Shown: positions 50,553-59,842, counted from the stretch's first letter. The stretch: 64,000 nucleotides of DNA from Lachnoclostridium sp. Marseille-P6806 (GCF_900625025.1 NZ_LR130574.1:248001-312000); one strand, 5' to 3'. A program made the numbers and translations. The notes: generated by a model from the sequence alone, not told the origin.

Positions 50553-51428
50553 TCACCGCCGAGAGTCCGGACGCAGAAATGGTTCCTCACAGCGCCGCTC
50601 CGTCAAGAGGCCGTAGCGATCCGGTCTGCGATAGGCGTTTCCCTGCACCTCCCGCCTGCGGTAGGCACGGAGCTGATCGAGATCGAGCTCCGCCATGAAA
50701 ATCCCCTCTTTCTCATCGGCCTCTATTATTTTTGTATCGCGCGAATCCGGCTGTCCCGGAAGATAAGCCACGCCGTCAAACACGGTCGAATGGCCGTTGC
50801 AGTCGGGCGTCCCCGCCGGATAATTACAGGTCGCGATCGCCAGCATGTTTTCATAGGCCCGCCCCCGGAGCTGGGAGAGCCGGTTGATCTCCATGGGACA
50901 CGCATTGGGAACCAGAATGAGCTCCGCCCCTTTCAGCATGAGGATCCGCGCACTTTCGGGAAACTCCCGGTCAAAGCATATCATCGCGCCGACCTGCACC
51001 CGGCCGACCGCGGTGTCCAGCTCTGCGGCATAAAAATCCTCCCCGGGAGCAAGGCCCGCCTCGGAGGCAAAGACGCAGGTATGAACCTTGGCATAGTCCA
51101 GCACCCGTCTCCCGCGGCGGTCAAAAAGCGCGAGCGCATTGCGCGGCGCCGGCTCACGGTGCTCAAGATAGGTGATCGCGACTGCCATATCGAGCCGGGC
51201 CGCCAGTTCCCCGAATTCCGTGACAAAGCGCCCGTCCGCCGGAACGCTCCGGCACAGTCTCTCCGACGGCTCCTGCGGAATGACATAGCCGCTGCTCCAC
51301 ATCTCCGGGAAAAGTGCGATATCGGCCCCCAGACGTTTCGCCTCCGCACAGGCGCTCTTTCCCTTTTCCAGCGCCTGGTCCTCGTCCGCCCCGGGCAGGA
51401 GCTGAAGCAGTGCAATGCGCAGTTTCAT
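50553..51428 (-). CDS. carbon-nitrogen hydrolase (nitrilase superfamily amidase)
   Basis: 291 aa. Catalytic Glu-Lys-Cys triad visible: LFPEMWSSGY (Glu about 42), DYAKVHTC (Lys about 114) and AMICFDREFPE (Cys about 147). The fold hydrolyses amides of small molecules such as carbamoylated amines or omega-amides; substrate not determined. RBS GAGGAG precedes ATG 51428. It follows nudC by 22 bases and so may act in NAD or amide turnover with it (inference). Confidence 0.9.
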   Translation of the reverse strand: MKLRIALLQLLPGADEDQALEKGKSACAEAKRLGADIALFPEMWSSGYVIPQEPSERLCRSVPADGRFVTEFGELAARLDMAVAITYLEHREPAPRNALALFDRRGRRVLDYAKVHTCVFASEAGLAPGEDFYAAELDTAVGRVQVGAMICFDREFPESARILMLKGAELILVPNACPMEINRLSQLRGRAYENMLAIATCNYPAGTPDCNGHSTVFDGVAYLPGQPDSRDTKIIEADEKEGIFMAELDLDQLRAYRRREVQGNAYRRPDRYGLLTERRCEEPFLRPDSRR

Positions 51429-51450
51429 TCTGTCCGTCTCCTCTCTCCGC

Positions 51451-52311
51451 TCAGAACGTCCCCTCCCGGAAACGGCAGATCATTTCATTGGTAAGGCTCA
51501 TGTTCTGAAATTCTTCGGTGATAGCCTGCCGCTCCACCCACTCGGCCTGCGCGAGTTCGGCGCTGTCCATCCGGATCGTGCGGTCCCCGTCCAGCTCACA
51601 AAAAAAGCCCAGCAGCAGATCCGAGTCAAAGCCCCACGGCTGCGATTTGTAATAGCGGATGTTCCGGACACGGATCCCGGCCTCCTCCATCACCTCCCGG
51701 CGCACGGTGTCCTCGGCCGTCTCCCCGATCTCACAGAAGCCCGCGATCAGGGCGTTTCCCTTATATTCCCTGCCGGCGTACCGCGTCATCAGGATGCGGC
51801 TGCCGTCGACGACGCCCACGATCACTGCCGGCATGATCTTCGGAAAAACCACATGTCCGCACGCCGGGCAGTTCATGGTGCGGAGCTTTGTTCCGACGCT
51901 CATTTTCGAGCCACACCGGCCGCAGTGGCGATTATCCATATACCACCAGAACAACTGATACGCCGTTTCTGCGGCAAAGCAAAGCTCCCGGGGAGACACG
52001 CTCCGAAGAACCCGGAGAGGCCGCTCCCTAAAGCCGAGGGCCAAGAGCCGTTCCGCCTCGTCCGGTCCCACCGGGGAGAGGCGTGTATAGACCCCTGCCC
52101 CTCCGAGAGAAAAGAGGTACTGAAAGCCGGTTTCTCCGGCAAGACACGACATCGCCTGCACCGCCTCGGGAAAACGCAGACGGCCGTCCTCTGTTTCTCC
52201 CGCAAAAAGTCTCCCAGCAGAACTGCCGAACAGAACCGCAATGTCTCCTCCCCCGGCGGCGCGAGACGTATATTCATTATGGAAGATGCCCTCTCCGATA
52301 TCCTGTATCAT
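51451..52311 (-). CDS. nudC: NAD(+) diphosphatase, Nudix family
   Basis: 286 aa. Cleaves NADH/NAD+ to NMN(H) and AMP, and in some bacteria removes NAD caps from RNA. A zinc ribbon CGRC...CPAC (about residues 130-150) precedes the Nudix box GFCEIGETAEDTVRREVMEE, followed by SQPWGFDSDLLLGF, the NudC signature (canonical SQPWPFPxS). ATG 52311 follows GGGGGAAA; the 41-codon longer frame overlaps ydcF. It starts 17 bases after ydcF. Confidence 0.95.
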   Translation of the reverse strand: MIQDIGEGIFHNEYTSRAAGGGDIAVLFGSSAGRLFAGETEDGRLRFPEAVQAMSCLAGETGFQYLFSLGGAGVYTRLSPVGPDEAERLLALGFRERPLRVLRSVSPRELCFAAETAYQLFWWYMDNRHCGRCGSKMSVGTKLRTMNCPACGHVVFPKIMPAVIVGVVDGSRILMTRYAGREYKGNALIAGFCEIGETAEDTVRREVMEEAGIRVRNIRYYKSQPWGFDSDLLLGFFCELDGDRTIRMDSAELAQAEWVERQAITEEFQNMSLTNEMICRFREGTF

Positions 52312-52328
52312 CTGTTTTCCCCCGCTCT

Positions 52329-53069
52329 TCAAAGATTCCCGGCCGCCCAGTCCTTTACAATGCCGAACGTCTCGCGGAGCATGTTGTTTGGCAGATAAAA
52401 GCCGACCGAGGGGGCCGCGATGCCGCAGACCCACCCGTAGCCTGCCTTTCTGGCGATCCGGACGCCGCGGAACACATGGAAATTATTGGTGACAATCCCT
52501 ACGGAGGCCTCCTCCGCGTTAAAATACGCGCTGCTGTTCCGGATATTCTCCACGGTATTCCCCGACTGGTTTTCCTCGATGATCCGCTCCGCGGCAATGC
52601 CCCGCTGCACAAGATACTTCTTCATAGCGGCGCCCTCCGGCTCCGGCTCGTTTGCCCCCTGCCCTCCGGAGACAATGCAGAGCGTGTCCGGGTTCTCCGC
52701 AAGGTAATCACAGGCTGTGTCCAGACGATAGCGCAGCACCCCGCTCGGACCCGTCGGTCTGACCTGTGCCCCCAGAACAACGAGATAATCAAGCCCCGGC
52801 TCGCCCCCGGCAAAGCAGCCCGGCAGGAGACACAGCCACGTGATCAGAACGGTCAGGCCGAAAACACCGGCAGAAATCAGCACCCCCGCCCGGACAGCCG
52901 CCGGAAACCTCCCCCACAGGTGAAAGCGCTGTACCAGCGCGCCGCCTGCAAAGAGCAGTCCCAGCGCGATCCAGACAAGATAAAATGAGGTTCCGGAGCC
53001 TGTCAGGAGGACGCATACGCCGTAGAACAGACAGAGCAGCGCCAGAACGATATACAGCACATGCAGCAT
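52329..53069 (-). CDS. YdcF-like DUF218 membrane protein
   Basis: 246 aa. Three N-terminal helices, then the DUF218 fold: DYLVVLGAQVRPTGPSGVLRYRLDTACDYL, CIVSGGQGANEPEPEGAAMKKYL, ENQSGNTVENIRNS and VTNNFHVFRG, all standard for the SanA/YdcF/ElyC group linked to envelope and lipid-carrier metabolism. ATG 53069 follows GGAGGA; the frame upstream (to 53978) is antisense to the MATE gene and is rejected. First gene of ydcF-nudC-nitrilase-DUF3810, with its own promoter. Confidence 0.92.
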   Translation of the reverse strand: MLHVLYIVLALLCLFYGVCVLLTGSGTSFYLVWIALGLLFAGGALVQRFHLWGRFPAAVRAGVLISAGVFGLTVLITWLCLLPGCFAGGEPGLDYLVVLGAQVRPTGPSGVLRYRLDTACDYLAENPDTLCIVSGGQGANEPEPEGAAMKKYLVQRGIAAERIIEENQSGNTVENIRNSSAYFNAEEASVGIVTNNFHVFRGVRIARKAGYGWVCGIAAPSVGFYLPNNMLRETFGIVKDWAAGNL

Positions 53070-53105
53070 GACTTTTTCCTCCTCCCACTTCTTTCTTAAA
53101 TAATT

Positions 53106-53155
53106 ATTGTAGCCTCCTGTTCCGCCGAATGCAAAAGAGATATTCCTGCTATAAT
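53106..53155. promoter_or_regulatory. divergent promoter pair between ydcF and the MATE gene
   Basis: Minus strand: TTGCAT (53134-53129), 17 bp, TACAAT (53111-53106) for ydcF. Plus strand: extended -10 TGCTATAAT (53147-53155) without a good -35 for the MATE gene. Confidence 0.65.
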
Positions 53156-53189
53156 AGGTTCCACGACAGTCTGAAAGGATCAGATTCCC

Positions 53190-54629
53190 ATGAAGCACGA
53201 TTACCTCGCCGAAATGAGAGAGGGGCGGCCCCTCACCACCACGCAGGAGATGCAGATGATACTGCGCCTCTCCCTTCCTGCCATTCTCGCCCAGATGACC
53301 AGCATCATCATGCAGTATATCGACGCCTCCATGGTCGGCCATCTCGGTGCGGATGCCACAGCCGCCATCGGTCTTCTCGGCCCCTCGACATGGCTTTTCG
53401 GCGGCATCGTCGGCGCGGTTTCCACCGGCTTTGCCGTGCAGGTCGCGCAGGCCGTCGGCGCCGGAAAGGACGGCACCGCCCGCGGGCTGGTGCGTCTCGG
53501 TCTCCTCTCCTCCTGTCTCATCGGCCTTTTGCTGCTCGCCGTCGGCGCATCGCTCCACCTCGTTCTTCCGAAGTGGCTCGGCGGCGCTCCGCAGATTCTT
53601 CATGATGCATCCGCCTATTTTCTCGTCTTCGCATTCACGCTGCCCGTGGCGCAGCTTGCGCATATCGCGGCCTCCATGCTGCAGGCAAGCGGAAACATGC
53701 GCTTCCCGAGCTCGGTTCAGATTCTGATGTGCGCGCTCGACGTGCTGTTCAACCGCCTGCTGATCTACGATGCCACCGCCGTGCCTTTCGGCGGCTCTGC
53801 TCTCGTGCTTCCCGGAGCGGGTCTCGGCGTTCTCGGCGCCGCGCTCGGGACAACGCTGGCGCAGGCTGCGGGAATGGCCATACTTCTGGGATATCTTCTT
53901 TTCTTCTCTCCGAAGCTCCGCCTCCGCCGCGGGGATCCCAAGCTCCCGAAGCGCCCCTATCTCGTCCGGGCCCTCCATTTAGCGCTTCCCGTCGCGGCGG
54001 AGCAGAGCGTCCTCTGCACCGCCCAGATCGCCGTCATCCGCATCATCGCCCCTCTCGGGACGGTCGCCGTCGCCGCCAATTCCCTCGGCATCACCACCGA
54101 GAGCTTCTGCTACATGCCCGGTTACGGCATATCCTCCGCCGCCGTCACGGTCATCGGACAGTCCGTCGGCGCCGGACGAAAGGACATGACGAGAAAGCTG
54201 GGCGTCATGGCGGTCATTCTCGGCATGGGCTTCATGAGCGTCACCGGCGTTCTTCTCTATCTCTTCGCACCCTCTCTCATAGGCATCCTCACGCCGGTTC
54301 CGGAGATCGTGGAACTCGGCGCGGCCTGTCTCCGCATCGAGGCGCTCGCAGAGCCTCTGTTTGCCGCCTCGATCGTCGCGGCCGGCGTGTTCCGCGGCGC
54401 CGGCAACACACTGTACCCCAGCCTCATCAATCTTCTCTCCATCTGGCTCATCCGCATTCCGGCGGCCGCTCTCCTGTCTCCCCGCATCGGACTTACCGGG
54501 GCGTGGATCGGCATGGCGCTCGATGTGAGCGTGCGGGGCCTCCTGTTTCTCCTCGTGCTCGCCGGTACGCAGTGGCTTGCCCGGGCCTATCCGGAGCTTC
54601 ACCCGAAAAAAATCCGGCATCCGTCCTGA
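53190..54629 (+). CDS. MATE-family efflux transporter
   Basis: 479 aa, twelve predicted helices in two related halves (each opens with a LSLPAILAQMTSIIMQYIDASMVGHLG / LALPVAAEQSVLCTAQIAVIRIIAPLG pattern). Exports cationic compounds or drugs in exchange for Na+ or H+; substrate unknown. RBS AAAGGA before ATG 53190. It is the only intact plus-strand gene between 6.6 kb and the right end. Its stop lies within a hairpin that may serve as terminator, and a decayed two-component system follows. Confidence 0.93.
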   Translation: MKHDYLAEMREGRPLTTTQEMQMILRLSLPAILAQMTSIIMQYIDASMVGHLGADATAAIGLLGPSTWLFGGIVGAVSTGFAVQVAQAVGAGKDGTARGLVRLGLLSSCLIGLLLLAVGASLHLVLPKWLGGAPQILHDASAYFLVFAFTLPVAQLAHIAASMLQASGNMRFPSSVQILMCALDVLFNRLLIYDATAVPFGGSALVLPGAGLGVLGAALGTTLAQAAGMAILLGYLLFFSPKLRLRRGDPKLPKRPYLVRALHLALPVAAEQSVLCTAQIAVIRIIAPLGTVAVAANSLGITTESFCYMPGYGISSAAVTVIGQSVGAGRKDMTRKLGVMAVILGMGFMSVTGVLLYLFAPSLIGILTPVPEIVELGAACLRIEALAEPLFAASIVAAGVFRGAGNTLYPSLINLLSIWLIRIPAAALLSPRIGLTGAWIGMALDVSVRGLLFLLVLAGTQWLARAYPELHPKKIRHPS

Positions 54630-54649
54630 TGTTCAGACGGACGCCGGAT
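54612..54649 (+). terminator. hairpin at the end of the MATE gene
   Basis: ATCCGGC-A-TCCGTC (54612-54625) pairs with GACGGA-C-GCCGGAT (54636-54649) with one mismatch, overlapping the stop codon. The following tract is only moderately T-rich. Confidence 0.5.
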
Positions 54650-54659
54650 ATCCTGAGAT

Positions 54660-55119
54660 TTTATGACAACAAACCCGGCTGGACGGGCTGGAAATGGCCG
54701 CCGCCATCCGGAAGTTTTTGCCTGAGTGCCAGTTTATTTTTCTGAGCGGTTATTCGGATAAAGTCAGGCAAAACCCTCGCCCGAATATCTGCGCCGCCTG
54801 TACTGTCAGATTATGTTCTTATTTTTATATGCCGCCGAGAGCCGGGGCGTCCGGCCCATCACCGAGCAGACGGATTCCCTGCTGTACACCGCGGTCCGTC
54901 AGGAAACGCTCTCCGGGCTGTGGGACATTCTGCGTCAGACGGCGCAGGATTATGCGAGCTCACCGTGCCAAGGAGCTTCTCGCAGGTACCGGCCGCAAGT
55001 TCTATGAAATTGCCAACGCCGTCGGCTACGGAGACGGAAAATATTTTGTCAGGCTGTTCACCCGGGAGGTCGGGCTGTCGCCCAAGGAATACCGGAAGAG
55101 GCATTCGTATGAGGAATAA
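54660..55119 (+). pseudogene. decayed YesN-like response regulator
   Basis: Fragments of an AraC-type response regulator in changing frames. The receiver part is recognisable as a KPGLDGLEMAAA pattern once one missing base near 54682 is restored, followed by IRKFLPECQFIFLSGYSDK. A middle fragment (FLFLYAAESRGVRP) is in another frame. The C-terminal helix-turn-helix is intact only in its second half: GRKFYEIANAVGYGDG and TREVGLSPKEYRKRH. The receiver N-terminus, phospho-acceptor region and most of the middle domain are missing. The 141-codon open frame at 54694-55119 is therefore not a functional gene. Confidence 0.7.
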
Positions 55120-55382
55120 GCTCTTTCGCTGGCTGCAGTGGTCCGGCGTCGACCAGATCCGCCTCTACGTGGAGAATGATTATCCCTACTCCAATACCAG
55201 AACCAATGTCATCAAGAACGAGATCCGGCACGCGCAGCTCTATGTCGATATCCAGAACATGCGCTTTGAGGACCGCGTCTGCGCCCATTGGGAGCTCGAT
55301 CCCTCGGCCTCTCCTGCGTCAGCAGCCCGGGGGCGGGGGAACGACGGTCACGGTTTATATTCCGGCGGTTGAGGAGCCGTAA
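55109..55382 (+). pseudogene. decayed YesM-like sensor histidine kinase
   Basis: ATG 55109 overlaps the regulator's stop. The first twelve residues look like the cytoplasmic start of a sensor kinase (MRNKLFRWLQW), but then jump directly to RLYVENDYPYSNTRTNVIKN and LYVDIQNMRFEDRV, the helix after the phospho-histidine, so the whole sensor domain and the His region are deleted. A frameshift in a G-run near 55332-55343 separates the last piece, GGGGTTVTVYIPAVEEP, which is the end of the ATPase domain. The rest of the ATP-binding domain is gone. Confidence 0.7.
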
Positions 55383-55432
55383 ACCGGCATGCCGGGTACA
55401 TGTTCCCGCATTTCCCGTCCGGTGCTCTTTTG

Positions 55433-56701
55433 TTACTGTCTTCGCTGCCGCGCGAGCCAGTCAAATACGTCCGCCTGCCTGCCGTCCAGCATCACAGGAC
55501 TGCCGTCATAGTCAAAATTGCAATCCCGGTTAAAGAGCGGGATCCATGCAAAATGGCCGATATATTCAAAAGGCGTCCCGTCCGGATTTTTCCACCCTTC
55601 ATGCCGGTCCACGATGCAGTCGAAAAAACTGAAATGCAGATTCTTCGCGCCAGCTGCTTTCAGTCTCTGATAAGTCGCATCCGCCGTCTCTGCCGGAATG
55701 ACCACCGGGTCATTCCTGGAATGAATGAACCACATCGGAAGCTTTGCCAGCTCACGGATCTGCGCATCCGAAATTGTATTGTCATAGAGCGCTTCACAGA
55801 CAGGGAACGCCGCAGCAAAGAATCCGGGATAATCGATGCACATCCGGACGGTCATGAATCCTCCGTTGGAATCGCCGCCGATATAGATCCGGTCCCGGTC
55901 GATTCCCGGGTTTTTGCTGATAAACTCATCAATTACCGCTTTCAGCGCCCGGATATACATGCTCCTGCCAGTGCTGCCGTACTTATGGGACCCGTCGTCC
56001 AGCCACATGGTCGGACACTGGGGCACCAGCAGGTACGCGCCGTCAAAGAGTTCCTGAATTTCCGGCGTGATCATAGAGGTCACCTTGTTTCCCATATAAG
56101 CGATCTTTGTCTCAGATCCACCCTCACCCGCGCCGTGAAGCCAGAGGATGAGAGGCTTCTTTTCCTGCAAGGTCTGGGGAACATAGTAGCCGTAGCGCAG
56201 CGGCAGCTCCGGATCCGAAGACACCGACTCGCGGAACTCAGCGTAGTCGCTGCAGCGATTTCCGTACTTCCGGTCGAATACGAGCCCCGCACAAGCTCCT
56301 GATTCGGTGCGCACCGGTTTTGTCATAGTGATGCAGTACTCACTGATCACTGACACATTAAAGCCATCCGGAGCGGAAATCTCCGCCGTAATGGAATGAA
56401 GCGGTCCATAGGCCAGCTCCAGAGTAATGCAGTCTCCGCCGGGAGTCCTCCTGCCGCCCAGATCCGACGCATAGGCATCGGTCACTTCCGCATATCCAAC
56501 GCTCGGTTCTTTCTTATCCCTCTCCAGCCAGTTAAGCGGCAGCTGCATGATCTCTCCGCGCCGGTTCCGTCTCTCCACATAGACACTGAATCCGTCTTTT
56601 TCCGGCTCTTGCGTCAGCTTGTTCTCCATGGGCAGAACCAGTTTCGTCACATAGGGGCCGAAATCGGTCACGCGCACGTCTGCAAAATATCCTCTTGCCA
56701 T
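55433..56701 (-). CDS. alpha/beta-hydrolase esterase with N-terminal beta domain
   Basis: 422 aa, no signal peptide. Residues about 1-150 form a beta-rich N-terminal domain (MARGYFADVRVTDFGPYVTKLVLP), and residues about 165-420 a hydrolase of the PHB-depolymerase/xylan-esterase type: PLILWLHGAGEGG (oxyanion region), IYIGGDSNGGFM (nucleophile Ser), PMWFIHSRNDPVV (Asp) and a late His in DRHEGW. It probably de-esterifies imported plant glycans. RBS AAGGAGG before ATG 56701. Last gene of a minus-strand carbohydrate operon with damaged permeases. Confidence 0.87.
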   Translation of the reverse strand: MARGYFADVRVTDFGPYVTKLVLPMENKLTQEPEKDGFSVYVERRNRRGEIMQLPLNWLERDKKEPSVGYAEVTDAYASDLGGRRTPGGDCITLELAYGPLHSITAEISAPDGFNVSVISEYCITMTKPVRTESGACAGLVFDRKYGNRCSDYAEFRESVSSDPELPLRYGYYVPQTLQEKKPLILWLHGAGEGGSETKIAYMGNKVTSMITPEIQELFDGAYLLVPQCPTMWLDDGSHKYGSTGRSMYIRALKAVIDEFISKNPGIDRDRIYIGGDSNGGFMTVRMCIDYPGFFAAAFPVCEALYDNTISDAQIRELAKLPMWFIHSRNDPVVIPAETADATYQRLKAAGAKNLHFSFFDCIVDRHEGWKNPDGTPFEYIGHFAWIPLFNRDCNFDYDGSPVMLDGRQADVFDWLARQRRQ

Positions 56702-56762
56702 CGCCCTTTGCCTCCTTACCACAAAACAAAATCTGCTAAAACTTCTGTCGGTCTATTATACC

Positions 56763-57590
56763 TCATACTTTCAAATATCTGTCCAGGAAAGCCAGCACCT
56801 TGGCCGAAATCTCGTTCTGGTAGAAACGTGGATCAGCATGCCCCGCGCCCTCAATCACAGACAGCTGACAGGGGACGCCGCACACCTCCATCTGCTCATA
56901 GAACTTTTCACTCAGGACCACGGGGATGAAAGGATCTTTCGTCCCGTGCAGCAGGTAATACGGAGGGGTGTTTTCATCCATAAACGTCACTGCCTCCCGC
57001 TCTGCGTCGGTCACCGGCGTACCTTTTGGAACCAGCTGCTCCGCCGCTCCGTCGAGGCCGTCGCCACGGTTAATTCCCGAGGGGCCGTAAAAATCGACGA
57101 CGGCCTGCACTGCGCTGGATTCCCCGAGATTCTCTCCCACATCAAATCTGGGCTCTCTTCCTGTGGCGCCTGCCATAGCGGCGAGGTATCCGCCGGCGGA
57201 CTCTCCCATGATCCCCACATAGCGAGGGTCGATGCCATAGACCTCCGCATGAGCTCTCAGATACCGGATGGCCGCCTTGACATCTTCCAGATTCGAGGGA
57301 TAGCGGGCGCTGTTGGAGAGCCGGTACTCCACGCTCGCCACCACATAGCCGCGCTCCACATAATAAGTCAGATACGGGATATATGCTCCCTTTTCCATCG
57401 TTAGGAAACCGCCGCCGCAGACCCACACAAGAAGGGGCCTCTTTTCTGCCGGACCGAAAGGACGGATAATATCCATCTTGAGATCGCGGTAATTACAAAA
57501 TGGGAACCAATAGGGGACCTGAGCAAAGGTCACGTTTTCAATCATCGCGTACATGGGTTCTTTGACTGCTACTTCTATGATTTCTTTCAT
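56763..57590 (-). CDS. alpha/beta-hydrolase (BD-FAE/carbohydrate esterase type)
   Basis: 275 aa. PLLVWVCGGGFL (HGGG-like oxyanion motif), VGIMGESAGGYLAAM with the nucleophile Ser, LLHGTKDPFIP with Asp and GAGHAD with His form a complete triad. Similar to feruloyl and acetyl xylan esterases. ATG 57590 directly follows the permease stop (57593), so it belongs to the same transcript. It likely removes acyl groups from glycans taken up by the neighbouring transporter. Confidence 0.9.
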   Translation of the reverse strand: MKEIIEVAVKEPMYAMIENVTFAQVPYWFPFCNYRDLKMDIIRPFGPAEKRPLLVWVCGGGFLTMEKGAYIPYLTYYVERGYVVASVEYRLSNSARYPSNLEDVKAAIRYLRAHAEVYGIDPRYVGIMGESAGGYLAAMAGATGREPRFDVGENLGESSAVQAVVDFYGPSGINRGDGLDGAAEQLVPKGTPVTDAEREAVTFMDENTPPYYLLHGTKDPFIPVVLSEKFYEQMEVCGVPCQLSVIEGAGHADPRFYQNEISAKVLAFLDRYLKV

Positions 57591-57592
57591 AA

Positions 57593-58357
57593 TCAGCCTT
57601 TCACGCCTTCCAGCGTAATGCCTTTTACAAAGTTTTTCTGAATAAACGGATATACCACGATCACCGGCAGAATACCCAGGGTCGCCATGGCCATTCGGAC
57701 AGTAGAGGTGGGGATCTGCGCCAGCCCCTGCTGGGCTCCGGAAATGTTGTTGGCGTTCTGCGCCAGTGCCTGGATATTCTGCATCAGACGGTTCAGAAGA
57801 TTCTGAATCGTGAACAGCTCCGTATGCTTTACGATATAAATATAGCCGTTGTTCCAGTAGGCAAGGCCCGCAAACATGGCGATGGTGGCCATGATCGGCC
57901 TGGAGAGAGGCAAAGCGATCTTCACCATCGTGGTGACCTCACCCGCGCCGTCGATATAGGCCGCCTCCATAATTTCATCCGGAACGCTGGCAGTGAAATA
58001 GCTCTTCATAAGAAGCACATTGAAAGCATTCATCATCAGCGACGGTATCAGCAGACCGAAGATCGTGTCCTTGATGTGGAACATATTCGTATAGTTGATG
58101 TAGGTAGGGACGAGGCCTCCGTTGAACAGCATTGTAAAGAACACAAGGAAAGTCAAGGCGCCTCGGAAAGGCAGGTCTTTCTTGGATAAGCCATAGGCCA
58201 GCGTCGTGGTAAGAAACAATGCGCAGGCCGTCCCGATGCCTGTAATGATAAAGGACATACCGTAGGAGCGCAGAATCGGGATGAGCGCGGTCAGTGTCAG
58301 CAGAATCATAATCATATTTCCGATGATTTCAAACCGTATCTGTTCTTTTGTTCTCAT
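57593..58357 (-). CDS. ABC permease, LplC type, with apparent internal deletion
   Basis: 254 aa, about 40 residues shorter than family members such as the 299-aa protein at 30 kb. The first helix ends TLTALIPILR and is followed at once by SYGMSFIITGIGTACALF, which is the second helix; the external segment normally between them (about 40 residues) is missing without loss of frame. The remainder (EAAYIDGAGEVTTMVKIALPL, FVKGITLEGVKG) is intact. Function is doubtful. Partner permease 58412 is also damaged. Confidence 0.85.
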   Translation of the reverse strand: MRTKEQIRFEIIGNMIMILLTLTALIPILRSYGMSFIITGIGTACALFLTTTLAYGLSKKDLPFRGALTFLVFFTMLFNGGLVPTYINYTNMFHIKDTIFGLLIPSLMMNAFNVLLMKSYFTASVPDEIMEAAYIDGAGEVTTMVKIALPLSRPIMATIAMFAGLAYWNNGYIYIVKHTELFTIQNLLNRLMQNIQALAQNANNISGAQQGLAQIPTSTVRMAMATLGILPVIVVYPFIQKNFVKGITLEGVKG

Positions 58358-58411
58358 GTTGTCTCCTTCATGCGGGAGTCGGACGACGGCACTGTCAAAA
58401 AATCTGCCTGC

Positions 58412-59225
58412 TTATACCAGCGCGCTGTCCGGATCGATCCTGCGGACCAGCAGATTGGCAATCAGAACCAGGACAAAACCAATGATCGACTGATAAAGGC
58501 CTGCCGCCGCTGACATGGAAATATTGCCGATTTGAATCAGGGACCGGTACACATAGGTATCGATGGTATTCGTCGTGGAGTACAGCGCGCCCTGATTCAT
58601 CGGCACCTGATAGAATAAACCGAAATCGGAATAGAAGATTCTGCCGATGGCCATCAGCGTCAGCATGATCACGGTGGGCTTCAGGAGCGGTAGAGTAACG
58701 AAACGTATCTGCTGCCACTTGGACGCCCCGTCAATCGCCGCCGACTCATAGATGGACTTGTCGATGCCCATGATAGTAGAGAGATAGATAATGCAGTTGT
58801 AGCCGACGCTCTTCCATGCGCTCACAAAGATGAGGACAAAGGGCCAGTATTTCGGATCACTGTACCAGTCGACAGGAGTCCTGCCCAGCAGCGGCAGGAT
58901 CGTATTGTTCATAAAACCGTTCTCGACGCTGAGAAAACCAAACACAAGATATCCGATGATAACGCTGGAGATCAGGTTAGGCAGCAGAATAGCCGACTGA
59001 TAAAAGTTTTTGATTTTTCCGGTCAGTTCGCTGATGATGATCGCGACCAGAATTGCCATGAAGGTATTGACTGCGATAAACGCCAGGTTGTAAAGAATGG
59101 TGTTCCGTGTGATGACCCAGGCGTCGCTCGTCTTAAAGAGAAACTGGAAGTTCTTCATTCCGACAAAAGGACTGCCGAAGATTCCTTTTTGAATGTTGTA
59201 CTGCTTGAAGGCCACGACAAGGTCT
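58412..59225 (-). pseudogene. ABC permease, LplB type, 5'-truncated
   Basis: From about base 59220 the sequence is a normal LplB-type permease: VVAFKQYNIQKGIFGSPFVG, helices, the ESAAIDGASKWQQIRFVTLPL loop, and an intact C-terminus. The expected N-terminal 40 residues (Lys-rich start and first helix ending in YVPMYG-like) are absent, replaced by frame antisense to the response regulator on the other strand. The open frame runs on to 59359 but that part is not permease sequence. A deletion joins it head to head with the truncated regulator. Confidence 0.75.
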
Positions 59226-59227
59226 GG

Positions 59228-59842
59228 CAGCAGTTTACGAGAGATCGGATCGATGTGATGCTCTGCGACATCGACATGCCCCGGGGCAGCGGTCTTGATC
59301 TCCTTACCTGGGTCCGGGAGAACAAGTACACCACCGAGTGCATCTTTCTCACTTGTCACGCCAACTTTGACTACGCAGCCAGTGCGATTCGTCTGGATTC
59401 CACCGATTACCTGCTAAAACCCGTTTCTGCGCAACAGCTGGAAACAGCTGTAGGGCGGGCGGTGCAGCGTCTGGGCAGAATTTCTCTTGTAGAAGATCTG
59501 CCCTCCGGCGAGAGCGCTTCGGGCACAAGAGCTCTGATCCCCTCCATCCGAAAATACATCGTTGAACATCTCGCTGAGGATTTGGACCGGGACAGCATTG
59601 CCGCTGCCGTCCATCTCAGTCCCGACTATCTCTCCCACATCTTCCGGGAAAAAACCGGGGAATCTCTGTCTGCATATATCCTGAATCTGCGCATAGAAAA
59701 AGCGATGCGGCTTCTCTCCATGAGCAGTGCCAGCATCGCCGATATCGCATCTGAATGCGGATTCAACAATATTTCCTATTTTTCCAGGCAGTTCAAGGCC
59801 TGCACCGGCAAGACCCCCCATGAGTTTCAAAAGAACGGGTAA
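59228..59842 (+). pseudogene. AraC-type response regulator, 5'-truncated
   Basis: Receiver domain lacking its first strand and acidic pair, beginning around QQFTRDRIDVMLCDIDMPRGSG (phospho-acceptor Asp present) and continuing to DYLLKPVSAQQLE. A short linker leads to a complete AraC double helix-turn-helix (AAAVHLSPDYLSHIFREKTG, IADIASECGFNNISYFSRQF). The regulators of this YesN group usually have a longer middle region. A TTG at 59191 could start translation inside former permease sequence, but no RBS was seen. It shares its breakpoint with the permease. Confidence 0.72.

Noticed and set aside
53070-53978. Upstream extension of the YdcF frame by about 300 codons
   Set aside because: It is antisense to the MATE gene. 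The YdcF start at 53069 has GGAGGA and the family N-terminus.
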